From Spongiihabitans sp963422685 (GTDB taxonomy: Bacteria; Pseudomonadota; Gammaproteobacteria; Arenicellales; Poriferihabitantaceae), in contig OY730442.1 in NCBI GenBank assembly GCA_963422685.1, forward strand, positions 2,836,424 to 2,900,423: 64,000 nucleotides of DNA, written 5' to 3'. Under the pieces are notes generated by a model, which saw only the letters and a list, made by a program, of their open reading frames with translations, had not been told where the DNA came from and ran no database searches. The position numbers and the translations under genes were made by a program. Shown piece after piece: positions 56,551-64,000 of the stretch; position 1 is the stretch's first letter, and every line of letters starts with the position of its first letter.

Positions 56551-57191
56551 AGCTGATTGAGATTCCGGGCCTTGCCCGGAGCGCCTGGCAGCGTAATGGC
56601 ATTCAGATACTCGATCAGGCTTTGTCGAACCTGAGCAAAATGAATATGACTGCGGTGATGTTTCATTTGTGTCACTTTCAACCCCTGGAGTCCACAGGGG
56701 TTTATCCAGTCAAATGGCGACAAATCCATGTCGATATTAATACTGAATCCGTGATAACAGCATCCCCCGGAAATCCGTAAACCCATTGCGGCAATTTTCT
56801 TGTCCGCCACATACACCCCCGGCGCACCGTGCTTTCTCGCGGCCGGGATATGGTAGTTTTCAAGAAAATCCATGATCCATTGCTCAATGGATTTAACCCA
56901 TGGTCTGGGCCCGGTTTTCAGTCGCTTGATATCAAACAGCAGATAAGCAATCAGTTGACCTGGCCCATGGTAGGTTATTTGACCACCCCGGTCAGAGTGA
57001 ATAACCGGGATATGATTCCCGGGCGGTTCTGGCCTGTCCCGGCAGCCTGCGCCCCGGGTGTATACGGGATGATGTTCCAACAGCCAGATTTCATCCCGGG
57101 TTGACTGGTCGCGGGACCTGGTGAAGCGAACCATTTCATCCCATGTCCCCCGATAATTTCGTATGCCCAGATCCCGGATGACTATTGCCAT
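56547..57191 (-). CDS. lipB: Octanoyltransferase LipB
   Basis: Transfers octanoyl from acyl carrier protein to lipoyl domains. The 214-residue protein has GGQITYHGPGQLIAYLLFD (about residues 69-87), the catalytic Lys in KIAAMGLRISGGCCYHGF (about 131-148) with the Cys in the expected position near residue 165 (PCGLQG). It is downstream of ybeD in the usual ybeD-lipB order. Confidence 0.95.
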   Translation of the reverse strand: MAIVIRDLGIRNYRGTWDEMVRFTRSRDQSTRDEIWLLEHHPVYTRGAGCRDRPEPPGNHIPVIHSDRGGQITYHGPGQLIAYLLFDIKRLKTGPRPWVKSIEQWIMDFLENYHIPAARKHGAPGVYVADKKIAAMGLRISGGCCYHGFSINIDMDLSPFDWINPCGLQGLKVTQMKHHRSHIHFAQVRQSLIEYLNAITLPGAPGKARNLNQL

Positions 57192-57204
57192 GGTCGAACT
57201 GTAA

Positions 57205-57501
57205 TCAAATCACCATTAATACGTCGGGATGCGATGAAAGTCGGGTAAACAGCGCGTCTATCTGCGGCTTGTCTTTCGCATTTACCCGGCAGCTATAAGA
57301 ATGGTATTTGCCATGCTTGCTTTCCTTTTTTGATATTCCCAGCAAATTATCCGCCGGTATGGTTTTCAATAAAATATCCCGCAGCGGTTGCAGATTATTT
57401 TCCCGGGCGGGCAGAAACACCTTAATATCAATAATACAGGGAAAGGTTAATGCGGCTGGGCGTTCATATACAGCCTGGTTTCTGCTCACTTGATCGGTCA
57501 A
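57205..57501 (-). CDS. ybeD: DUF493/YbeD-family protein
   Basis: A 98-residue ACT-like fold protein of the YbeD family. It shows ALTFPCIIDIKVFLPA and SKHGKYHSYSCRVNAKDKPQID. Function is not defined; conserved between dacA and lipB in gammaproteobacteria. Only two bases separate it from the upstream dacA stop. Confidence 0.92.
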   Translation of the reverse strand: MTDQVSRNQAVYERPAALTFPCIIDIKVFLPARENNLQPLRDILLKTIPADNLLGISKKESKHGKYHSYSCRVNAKDKPQIDALFTRLSSHPDVLMVI

Positions 57502-57503
57502 AT

Positions 57504-58727
57504 TTAATACACCCAGCGCTTTAATAAATCCAGTAATTTCGAATACCAGAGGCCCTCGGCATAGCGTTGATTCACATGCAGCGATGTTTTATACACCGGC
57601 TGCCCATCGAACTTCACCTGTATGGTGCCCACCTGTGTGCCTGATTCAATCGGTGCTTCCAGGCTTTCAGGCAGGTCGAGTGCAGCCGACAGTTTGTTTA
57701 ACTGTCCTTTTGGGAATATCACTCCCAGATTGTTTTTTACACCGATACTGGCTTTGGAAGATTCGCCAAACCACAATGGCAATGATTTAATCTCCGCTCC
57801 CGGTTGGTAGGCCAGGAGTCCATCGTAGGCATCATAACCAAATTGCAGCAACGATTGAACCTGATTGGCTCTGGTGATTTTGCTTTTGGAGCCGGTAACC
57901 GTTGCCACCAGGCGCGTCCCTTCCCGCACAGCCGTTCCGATCAGACAATAGCCCGCATTTTTCGTATATCCGGTTTTAAGGCCGTCAACGGTTGGGTCTC
58001 TGCGCAGCAGGATATTTCTATTTTGCTGGGTAATTTCGTTATAGGTGAATTCATTTTGCGAGTAGTAGTGATACCAATCAGGAAATTCACGAATTAACGC
58101 GATGGACAGCAGCGTCATATCCGCGGCAGTACTGTAATGATTCTCATCAGGCAGTCCGTGGCTATTGGTAAAGTTTGAGTGGATCATGCCCAATTTTGCC
58201 GCCGTCAGGTTCATTTTCGCGGCAAACCCGGCTTCCGAGCCGCCCAGATGCTCCGCCAGGGCCACCGCAGCATCATTTCCCGATTGCACAATCAAGCCCT
58301 GAATCAAATCTGTAATACTGACCCGGGTACCCACCTGGATGAACATTTTCGATCCGGGTGTTTTCCAGGCCTTCTCACTCACATACACTCGGTCCTGCAT
58401 ATCAATATCGCCGTTACGCAATGCGTCAAACACCAGGAAAGCCGTCATTAATTTAGTCAGACTGGCGGGTTCAATTATCAGGTTCGGGTTTTTTTTCGCC
58501 AGCACCCAGCCGGTTTCAAAATCTGCCAGTACCCAGCTTTTCGCTGCAAATTGCGGCGCCGAAGCAGTCGATTTCACCGCATCGGGAATGTCTTCCAGCG
58601 CACTGTAGGCAACGCCGGGGATACATAAGGTGAAGCAGGTTAATACAACGCAACAGCGCATAAAATCAGCCCGGCACCGGCCCGGGCGATTAAACAGCGT
58701 GAATCGATGAGTACCAGCCAAATTCAT
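57504..58727 (-). CDS. dacA: D-alanyl-D-alanine carboxypeptidase (PBP5/6)
   Basis: Trims terminal D-Ala from peptidoglycan stem peptides in the periplasm. Active-site motifs are SLTK (residues 89-92), SGN (149-151) and KTG (251-253). A C-terminal amphipathic helix (YSKLLDLLKRWVY) should anchor it to the inner membrane. 407 residues. The annotated start overlaps the rlpA stop (ATGA); an internal Met at residue 23 would give a more compact signal peptide (MRCCVVLTCFTLCIPG). Confidence 0.95.
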   Translation of the reverse strand: MNLAGTHRFTLFNRPGRCRADFMRCCVVLTCFTLCIPGVAYSALEDIPDAVKSTASAPQFAAKSWVLADFETGWVLAKKNPNLIIEPASLTKLMTAFLVFDALRNGDIDMQDRVYVSEKAWKTPGSKMFIQVGTRVSITDLIQGLIVQSGNDAAVALAEHLGGSEAGFAAKMNLTAAKLGMIHSNFTNSHGLPDENHYSTAADMTLLSIALIREFPDWYHYYSQNEFTYNEITQQNRNILLRRDPTVDGLKTGYTKNAGYCLIGTAVREGTRLVATVTGSKSKITRANQVQSLLQFGYDAYDGLLAYQPGAEIKSLPLWFGESSKASIGVKNNLGVIFPKGQLNKLSAALDLPESLEAPIESGTQVGTIQVKFDGQPVYKTSLHVNQRYAEGLWYSKLLDLLKRWVY

Positions 58728-59620
58728 TTTTGGATGAGCAATAAATCCTGACCCAGGAATCGTTCCAGAATCTGTTTGATTTGCAATGCAGAATCCGCCG
58801 TTTTAAACGGGCCGACCTGAACTTTATAGGGCGGCGCTGTATTTTCCTGCTCCGCATGAGGATAGATGGAATACCCGCTTTGAATCAGCCTGTTTCGCAT
58901 GGCCCGGGCGTTATCAAATTCAAAATACACACCAATTTGAACCAGAAACTCGCCCTGAAGAACTTCCTGCTGCGGGTCCACCACGGTGCCGATTGAACCA
59001 ATAATCGGCCCTGACCGGGTAAAATCATCTGCTCCATAATCATCGTTCGAGTCCAGCGCCCTGACTTCCACCCGACCGATACCACGTTTGGCAATTCCCA
59101 GCTTATGCGCTGCTGCGTAGGACAGGTCGATAATCCGATTATGAAGAAACGGCCCCCGGTCGTTTACCTTTACCACAATCTTCTTGCCGGTATCCAGATT
59201 GGTTACCTCTACATAAGTCGGCAATGGCAGCACGGGGTGCGCTGCGGTCATGCCCCACATATCGTAGACCTCCCCGCTTGAGGTGCGCCGCCCATGAAAT
59301 TTTTTCCCGTACCAGGACGCGGTTCCCCGCTTGACATAGCCTTTGGAGGACTTTAGCGGATGGTAGGTTTTACCCAGCGCAGAATAGGTTTTATTCCCGC
59401 TGCGACTTAATGGTTCGCGCTTGGGAACCGCGTCCGGGATTTTATCGAAATCCCGGTTGTCCGCTGTCGGTGCGCTGTCGCCGCCGTAAAATCCATGGGA
59501 ATTCAATTTCTTTAGCGGGGGGCTTGAGCAACTAACCAATAACAAAGTGCATATCAGCCAGCTAATTTTGATTCCCGCCCGGTTTTTGTTCCCCGACACG
59601 GATGCTTGATTGGCTGGCAC
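58724..59620 (-). CDS. rlpA: Septal ring lytic transglycosylase RlpA
   Basis: A 298-residue lipoprotein. The lipobox-like LLLVSCSSP lies near residue 30. The double-psi beta-barrel domain has GTASWYGKKFHGRRTSSGEVYD and VKVNDRGPFLHNRIIDLSYAAAHKLG (about 95-180) with the catalytic Asp and His positions. A SPOR domain ends the protein (GEFLVQIGVYFEFDNARAM onward) and targets denuded glycan at the division site. Cotranscribed with dacA and mltB. Confidence 0.95.
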   Translation of the reverse strand: MPANQASVSGNKNRAGIKISWLICTLLLVSCSSPPLKKLNSHGFYGGDSAPTADNRDFDKIPDAVPKREPLSRSGNKTYSALGKTYHPLKSSKGYVKRGTASWYGKKFHGRRTSSGEVYDMWGMTAAHPVLPLPTYVEVTNLDTGKKIVVKVNDRGPFLHNRIIDLSYAAAHKLGIAKRGIGRVEVRALDSNDDYGADDFTRSGPIIGSIGTVVDPQQEVLQGEFLVQIGVYFEFDNARAMRNRLIQSGYSIYPHAEQENTAPPYKVQVGPFKTADSALQIKQILERFLGQDLLLIQK

Positions 59621-59624
59621 AGGA

Positions 59625-60626
59625 TTAACTGGATCTCGCTTTTAAGACAGATTCTGACAATTCGGCAACCGCCATGGCGTAATTGACGCTCGGGTTATAG
59701 CGCGTAATAGCATAAAAATTTGTAAAACCGACGATAAATCGATCCCGCCACTGTTCTTTTAGCGACAGCAGGGCAACCCTGTCGCTGCCGCCCTCGCTGT
59801 CAAACTTTACCCCGGCCTGAATCAGCTCCCGTCCGGTATGCACAAGCCGGGCATTGCGGCCAACCAGGTGGGTGGCGGATTCCCTGAGCGAGTCGGTCAC
59901 GCTGGCATAAATACGCTGGTTTCGATTCCAGCCATGAACTTTCAAATAGTTTGCAACGCTGCCGATTGCATCTTCCATCTCATTAACCAGATCGCGCTGA
60001 TCATTATTATTGAAATCAACCGAATAGGCTTGATAGCTCGACGGCATAAACTGGGGAATGCCGATGGCGCCAGCGAATGAACCCAGCACGGACGCCGGGG
60101 CAATGTTCTCTTTGCGGGTAATGTTCAAGAATGTCCGCAACTCCGCGCTAAAGAATTTGCTTCTCCGTGGATAAGCTGCGGATAACGTCACCAGGCTGTC
60201 CAATACCCGCCTGTTCCCCATGCGTGCACCATAGTGCGTCTCGATGCCGAGCAGCGCCACGATCACCGCCGGCGGCACACCGTAGATGTCGTATGCGCGA
60301 TTCAAGACAGTTTCATGGGCCCGCCAGAATTCCACCCCGGCATTGATACGGTTTTGATTGATAAATATTTTTCTATATTTATGCCAGGGCAGGGACTCGT
60401 ATTGCCGATCCATCAAATCCAGGGTTTTTTGATCAATTCGGGCCAGGGACAACACGGCCTTCAGCTCTGATACGGGATATTCATCCTCAGCCACCATCTG
60501 ATTTACCAATGCCTCAAGCGCCGGGTATTGATTAATATCCACGGCCTGGGGCGCATCCGCATGGAATAAACACAACAGGAGTGTCCATATTTGTGCCCGG
60601 CGAAATTGATTCCTGAAACTTTTCAT
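59625..60626 (-). CDS. mltB: Membrane-bound lytic murein transglycosylase B
   Basis: Cleaves peptidoglycan glycan strands. I start at ATG 60626 (MKSFRNQFRRAQIWTLLLCLF), which gives 333 residues with a signal sequence; the longer frame to 60818 would overlap rodA. The catalytic Glu lies in VALLGIETHYGARMG (about residues 128-142), and the substrate region AGAIGIPQFMPSSYQAYSVDFN is conserved. No lipobox Cys follows the signal, so it may be soluble periplasmic. Confidence 0.93.
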   Translation of the reverse strand: MKSFRNQFRRAQIWTLLLCLFHADAPQAVDINQYPALEALVNQMVAEDEYPVSELKAVLSLARIDQKTLDLMDRQYESLPWHKYRKIFINQNRINAGVEFWRAHETVLNRAYDIYGVPPAVIVALLGIETHYGARMGNRRVLDSLVTLSAAYPRRSKFFSAELRTFLNITRKENIAPASVLGSFAGAIGIPQFMPSSYQAYSVDFNNNDQRDLVNEMEDAIGSVANYLKVHGWNRNQRIYASVTDSLRESATHLVGRNARLVHTGRELIQAGVKFDSEGGSDRVALLSLKEQWRDRFIVGFTNFYAITRYNPSVNYAMAVAELSESVLKARSS

Positions 60627-60786
60627 CGCAGCCCGGTCAACCGGACGGCAGGCGGGATGCACTCCCGAGGCGCGGTATTTGTGTGGCAAGATAGAAGTCA
60701 TGGTCATTCTACGGGCCGGGATTCTGACATAAAAAGGGCCGAAATGGGGATGCATGTCGCCGTCATGCCATAGCCCGGCCGGTTCA

Positions 60787-61875
60787 TCATCTACCCGGAT
60801 AGAGTTTACTGTGCGCAATACTCATCAATATGCCAAATCCGATCATCAAAGTTACCAGCGAGGTTCCACCATAACTCATCAACGGCAAAGGAACTCCGAC
60901 CACGGGTAAAATTCCAGACACCATACCGATGTTGACAAAAACATAGAAAAATAATGTCGAGGACAGCCCCCCGGCCAGCAATTGGGAATACGTGTCCTGC
61001 GCATAAAAAGCGATCATCAGCCCGCGAACAACCAGAAATAAATACAGTGCCAGCAAACCCGCCACGCCAATTAGCCCGAGCTCCTCTGCGTATACCGCGA
61101 ATATGAAGTCGGTGCTTCGTTCTGGAATAAATTCAAGTTGGGACTGGGTTCCTGCAAGCCATCCTTTTCCCTGTACGCCGCCAGAGCCGATGGCGATGAT
61201 TGATTGAATAATATGATAACCGGCCCCCAGTGGATCGGCCCAGGGGTCCATCAGGGTAAGGATGCGACTGCGTTGATAGTCGTGCAGCATGAACACCCAC
61301 ATGGCCGGCACTATGGCTCCCAGGGCGATCAATACGCCGATAATGGTTCTCCAGCGGATACCTGCCAGAAATATAACCATAATTCCAGACAATGCGATTA
61401 ATAAACCCGTGCCTAAATCCGGCTGCAAAATGATCAGGGCAGTTGGAATGAGCACAACAAGGATGGCAAGAATAAGGAATACCGGACGGGGCGGCAATGC
61501 GGAGCGAGAGAAAATCCATGCCACCATCATTGGCACGGCTATTTTCATAATTTCTGCCGGCTGAAATTGAACCAGGCCTAAATCAAGCCAGCGCTGGGCA
61601 CCTTTACCAATGATTCCCGCTACCAGGACGACAAACAGCAGCCCGAGTCCGGTGGCGTACAGATATGGCGACCAGCGTAACAATACCGCCGGCGGTATGT
61701 GCGCGCATATCAACATTATCACCAGAGCGAATCCGGCGCGTCTGCCATGCCGGGTTAATTGCGCCATATTCTCGCCGCCCGCGCTGTAAAGCACGAACAG
61801 GCCCAGTGCGCATACTATCAATATTACCGACAGCATGGGCAAATCAATATGGAGCGGAATGGTTTTTCGACCCAT
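60787..61875 (-). CDS. rodA: Rod-shape peptidoglycan glycosyltransferase RodA
   Basis: SEDS-family polymerase that works with PBP2 in cell elongation. The 362-residue protein has about ten membrane helices, the DLGTGLLIALSGIMVIFLAG region (about residues 152-171) and the C-terminal VGVPLPLMSYGGTSLVTLMIG (about 328-348). The catalytic Asp position is in LDLGLVQFQPAEIMK. It follows mrdA on the minus strand. Confidence 0.96.
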   Translation of the reverse strand: MGRKTIPLHIDLPMLSVILIVCALGLFVLYSAGGENMAQLTRHGRRAGFALVIMLICAHIPPAVLLRWSPYLYATGLGLLFVVLVAGIIGKGAQRWLDLGLVQFQPAEIMKIAVPMMVAWIFSRSALPPRPVFLILAILVVLIPTALIILQPDLGTGLLIALSGIMVIFLAGIRWRTIIGVLIALGAIVPAMWVFMLHDYQRSRILTLMDPWADPLGAGYHIIQSIIAIGSGGVQGKGWLAGTQSQLEFIPERSTDFIFAVYAEELGLIGVAGLLALYLFLVVRGLMIAFYAQDTYSQLLAGGLSSTLFFYVFVNIGMVSGILPVVGVPLPLMSYGGTSLVTLMIGFGILMSIAHSKLYPGR

Positions 61876-61929
61876 GCTTATCGCCCGGCCTGCCTCCGGC
61901 CCGCCAGAATTTGTGTTTTCGGTGCGGGA

Positions 61930-63777
61930 TTATCCAAATAGTTTAAGTCGTTCAATCAGATAGTAATCAATCAATTTTCTGGCAATGGGTGCCGCCGTGC
62001 GGCTGCCCTTGCCGGCATGTTCAACCACAACAGCGATGGCTATTTTCGGTTCATCCAGCGGTGCAAAACCGATAAACAACGAATGATCCCTGAACTTTTT
62101 TTCTGTATTTTCTTCATCATAAGTTTGATTCTGGGCGATGCTCTTGACCTGGGAAGTACCAGTCTTTCCCGCCATCTGGTATTTAATATCCTGACTGATG
62201 GCTCTCGCGGTGCCGCGCCCACCATGCACCACATCCCGCATACTGCTTATAACATCCGCATAGAACTGGTCGCTGCGCAGCTTCTCCATACCCGCCAATT
62301 CCGGCTCAATGTCTTGTATCACCTGGCTTTGCGGATGCTCCATCGCCGACAAAAATCTGGGCGTTACCTTTCTGCCTCTGTTGGCCAAAACCGCAGTCAG
62401 GCTGGCCAGTTGCAAAGGCGTTGCCAACATATATCCCTGGCCGATTCCGGCAATCACAGTCTCTCCCGGATACCAGGGCTGCGCGTGTACTCGACGTTTC
62501 CAATCCGGTGAAGGCATTAATCCTGAACGTTCCCCCGGCATATCGATTCCGGTTTGTTTGCCAAAACCAAATCGGCTCAAACCCTGATACATGCGCTTGA
62601 TACCGAGCTGGTTTGCCAGTTTGTAAAAGTATACATCGCAGGACTGGACGATACTGTGGTGGCCGTTCAGACGGCCGTGACCGGTTTTCTTCCAGCAGCG
62701 ATAACGATGTCGGTTATTTGGCAGGCTGTACCATCCAGGACAAAATCTCGATGTGCTGTGGTCGATCCCGTTCTCCATTCCGACCAGCGACATAAACCCC
62801 TTTATCGTGGATCCGGGCGCATACTGCCCGGACAAGGCTCTATTAAACAATGGCTTGCGGGTTGATGTACGCAATGCGGAATAGTCAATCTGGCTGATTC
62901 CGTTGACAAACAGATTCGGGTCATAGCCGGGTACGCTGGCAAATGCAAGCACATCGCCGGAATCCGGTTCGATAGCCACCACCGCACCTTCAAAACCGGC
63001 CAGTGCTTCAATGCTTTTTTGTTGCAGCTTTATATCCAGGCCGAGGTGGATTGTCTTGCCGGTATCGGGTGGATTCTGCTCAAGACTGCGTACAATTCGG
63101 CCATGGGCGTTGGTTTCTACCCGTTCAACCCCGGATTTACCCAGCAGGATTGATTCATAATGCGCTTCAATTCCGCTTTGGCCGATATACTCCACCCCCC
63201 GGTAACTCTGATTATCAATATTCTCCAGATTATCAGTGCTGATGCGGCCCACATAACCCACCACATGCGAGGTTAATTCACCCTTTGGATAATGACGCAG
63301 CAAGCGGGCTCGCAACCCCACCCCCGGAAACCTGTGTTGATTTACGGCCAGTATGGCGGCTTCTTCGTCGTTGAGATTGGATTTCAGTGTCTGCCTTTCA
63401 AACGGCGGGCGTTGCTTTAAAAGCGCCCTGAATTGTTGGAGATGAGAATCGGTCAGTTCAATCAATTGGCCAAGCTCTGCCAGTAATGTATTGATGTCCC
63501 CGACCTTGTCCGGCAGAATTTCCAGATTAAATACACGAAAATTCTCAGCCAGCACTTCACCATTTCTGTCATAAATCAATCCTCGAACCGGCGGTAAAGC
63601 GAAAAAATCAATGCGGTTGTCCTGCGCTAATGTGGAAAACCGTGCATGCTGGTGGATTTGTAAATAACCGAGACGCAGAACCAGCACCATGACCAGCACG
63701 ATGACCAGTGCACTGATAAAGATAATTCGACTGCGGATGACTTTGCCAGTCTGCGAATAATTCCGAACGGGTATCAT
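61930..63777 (-). CDS. mrdA: Penicillin-binding protein 2
   Basis: Elongation transpeptidase. ATG 63777 (MIPVRNYSQTGKVIRSRI) gives 615 residues with one N-terminal membrane anchor; its start overlaps the mreD stop (ATGA), so the longer frame is not used. The dimerisation domain has PPVRGLIYDRNGEVLAEN. Active-site motifs are STIK in YAPGSTIKGFMSL (about residue 330), SCD in VQSCDVYFYKLA and KTG in MAGKTGTSQV (about 545). Confidence 0.96.
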   Translation of the reverse strand: MIPVRNYSQTGKVIRSRIIFISALVIVLVMVLVLRLGYLQIHQHARFSTLAQDNRIDFFALPPVRGLIYDRNGEVLAENFRVFNLEILPDKVGDINTLLAELGQLIELTDSHLQQFRALLKQRPPFERQTLKSNLNDEEAAILAVNQHRFPGVGLRARLLRHYPKGELTSHVVGYVGRISTDNLENIDNQSYRGVEYIGQSGIEAHYESILLGKSGVERVETNAHGRIVRSLEQNPPDTGKTIHLGLDIKLQQKSIEALAGFEGAVVAIEPDSGDVLAFASVPGYDPNLFVNGISQIDYSALRTSTRKPLFNRALSGQYAPGSTIKGFMSLVGMENGIDHSTSRFCPGWYSLPNNRHRYRCWKKTGHGRLNGHHSIVQSCDVYFYKLANQLGIKRMYQGLSRFGFGKQTGIDMPGERSGLMPSPDWKRRVHAQPWYPGETVIAGIGQGYMLATPLQLASLTAVLANRGRKVTPRFLSAMEHPQSQVIQDIEPELAGMEKLRSDQFYADVISSMRDVVHGGRGTARAISQDIKYQMAGKTGTSQVKSIAQNQTYDEENTEKKFRDHSLFIGFAPLDEPKIAIAVVVEHAGKGSRTAAPIARKLIDYYLIERLKLFG

Positions 63778-64000
63778 AAGCTCACGCCGGTTCTGTGCCG
63801 CAATAATCGCAGCAGGATATAAACCACCGGCCACACCAGGCTGGTGGTCAATGCAGACTGCCAGTAAACCAATCGAATCTCCAGCCCTGTGGAGATCTGG
63901 TGTATCCATAGGGTCAAGCCAATATCGATGGACACCACCACCAACACAACCAGACACTGCTGCCATAATTCATACAACCGCAGACGCGGATAGGTAGATA
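63774..64000 (-). CDS. mreD: Rod-shape determining protein MreD (C-terminal part)
   Basis: The frame is open to the window edge and reads YPRLRLYELWQQCLVVLVVV, then the last membrane helices (YWQSALTTSLVWPVVYILLR) and the end RHRTGVSL. Position before mrdA and the hydrophobic pattern identify the end of MreD, a membrane component of the elongation complex. The 5' part lies beyond base 64000. Confidence 0.85.
   Translation of the reverse strand, partial: STYPRLRLYELWQQCLVVLVVVSIDIGLTLWIHQISTGLEIRLVYWQSALTTSLVWPVVYILLRLLRHRTGVSL

Noticed and set aside
60627..60818. Longer N-terminus for mltB
   Set aside because: It overlaps the rodA 3' end and puts the signal peptide 64 residues inside the protein.

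Overview
The window reads as a chromosomal segment of a gammaproteobacterium with roughly balanced GC. Evidence is the gene order: recA-recX-alaS-lysC-csrA-tRNA-Ser, the divergent pair lptD-surA / murU, and the envelope block mreD-mrdA-rodA-mltB-rlpA-dacA-ybeD-lipB. A copper nitrite reductase, a cbb3 oxidase and a demethylation gene set for methylated amines or betaines suggest an organism that can respire at low oxygen and feed on osmolyte-type compounds. Broken genes are frequent (at least seven), which fits a genome undergoing decay or host association; that last point is inference.

Layout. 1-4460: C-terminal part of a NirK-cytochrome c fusion, a Yip1-like membrane protein and ccoNOQP. 4878-5786: a membrane-anchored ClpP-fold protein. 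6415-15006, all on the minus strand: a type III-like restriction-modification island (mod, a decayed nuclease-like fragment, an XRE/ImmA protein, a DUF4411 PIN-like protein, an unknown 142-residue protein, res), followed by a broken DUF3800 gene. 15809-20397: a complete polyamine-type ABC importer with an intra-operon terminator and a strong palindromic operator. 20.7-23.3 kb: a zone of wreckage (enolase-superfamily pseudogene, two 28-base direct repeats at CRISPR-like spacing, YHS-domain gene, IS1595-type fragment, AraC-type fragment). 23340-28759: an MttB-family methyltransferase, a sarcosine/dimethylglycine dehydrogenase-like enzyme and an MFS transporter. 28772-36461: a methyltransferase, sixA, recA, recX, alaS, lysC, csrA and tRNA-Ser(GCU).

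37270-43437: a TPP-riboswitch-headed thiamine operon, thiD-thiO-thiS-thiG-thiE followed by a ThiYZX-type pyrimidine importer. 43902-45839: acs. 46283-50135: a cation efflux protein, a broken tandem-RidA gene containing a 60-base near-pure G tract, a succinylglutamate desuccinylase-like hydrolase and a flavodoxin-like protein. 50182-51814: the comM/yifB-type gene plus a 109-base inverted copy of part of itself. 51896-64000: ubiK, surA and lptD, the uridylyltransferase murU, then the envelope and lipoate genes ending in a partial mreD.

The most system-like unit is the restriction-modification island. An XRE/ImmA-PIN toxin-antitoxin-like pair lies between mod and res, the central recognition region of mod is AT-rich relative to its flanks, and a frameshifted nuclease-like reading frame runs directly into the XRE/ImmA gene. 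I did not find an unambiguous new system; several observations are nevertheless worth checking.
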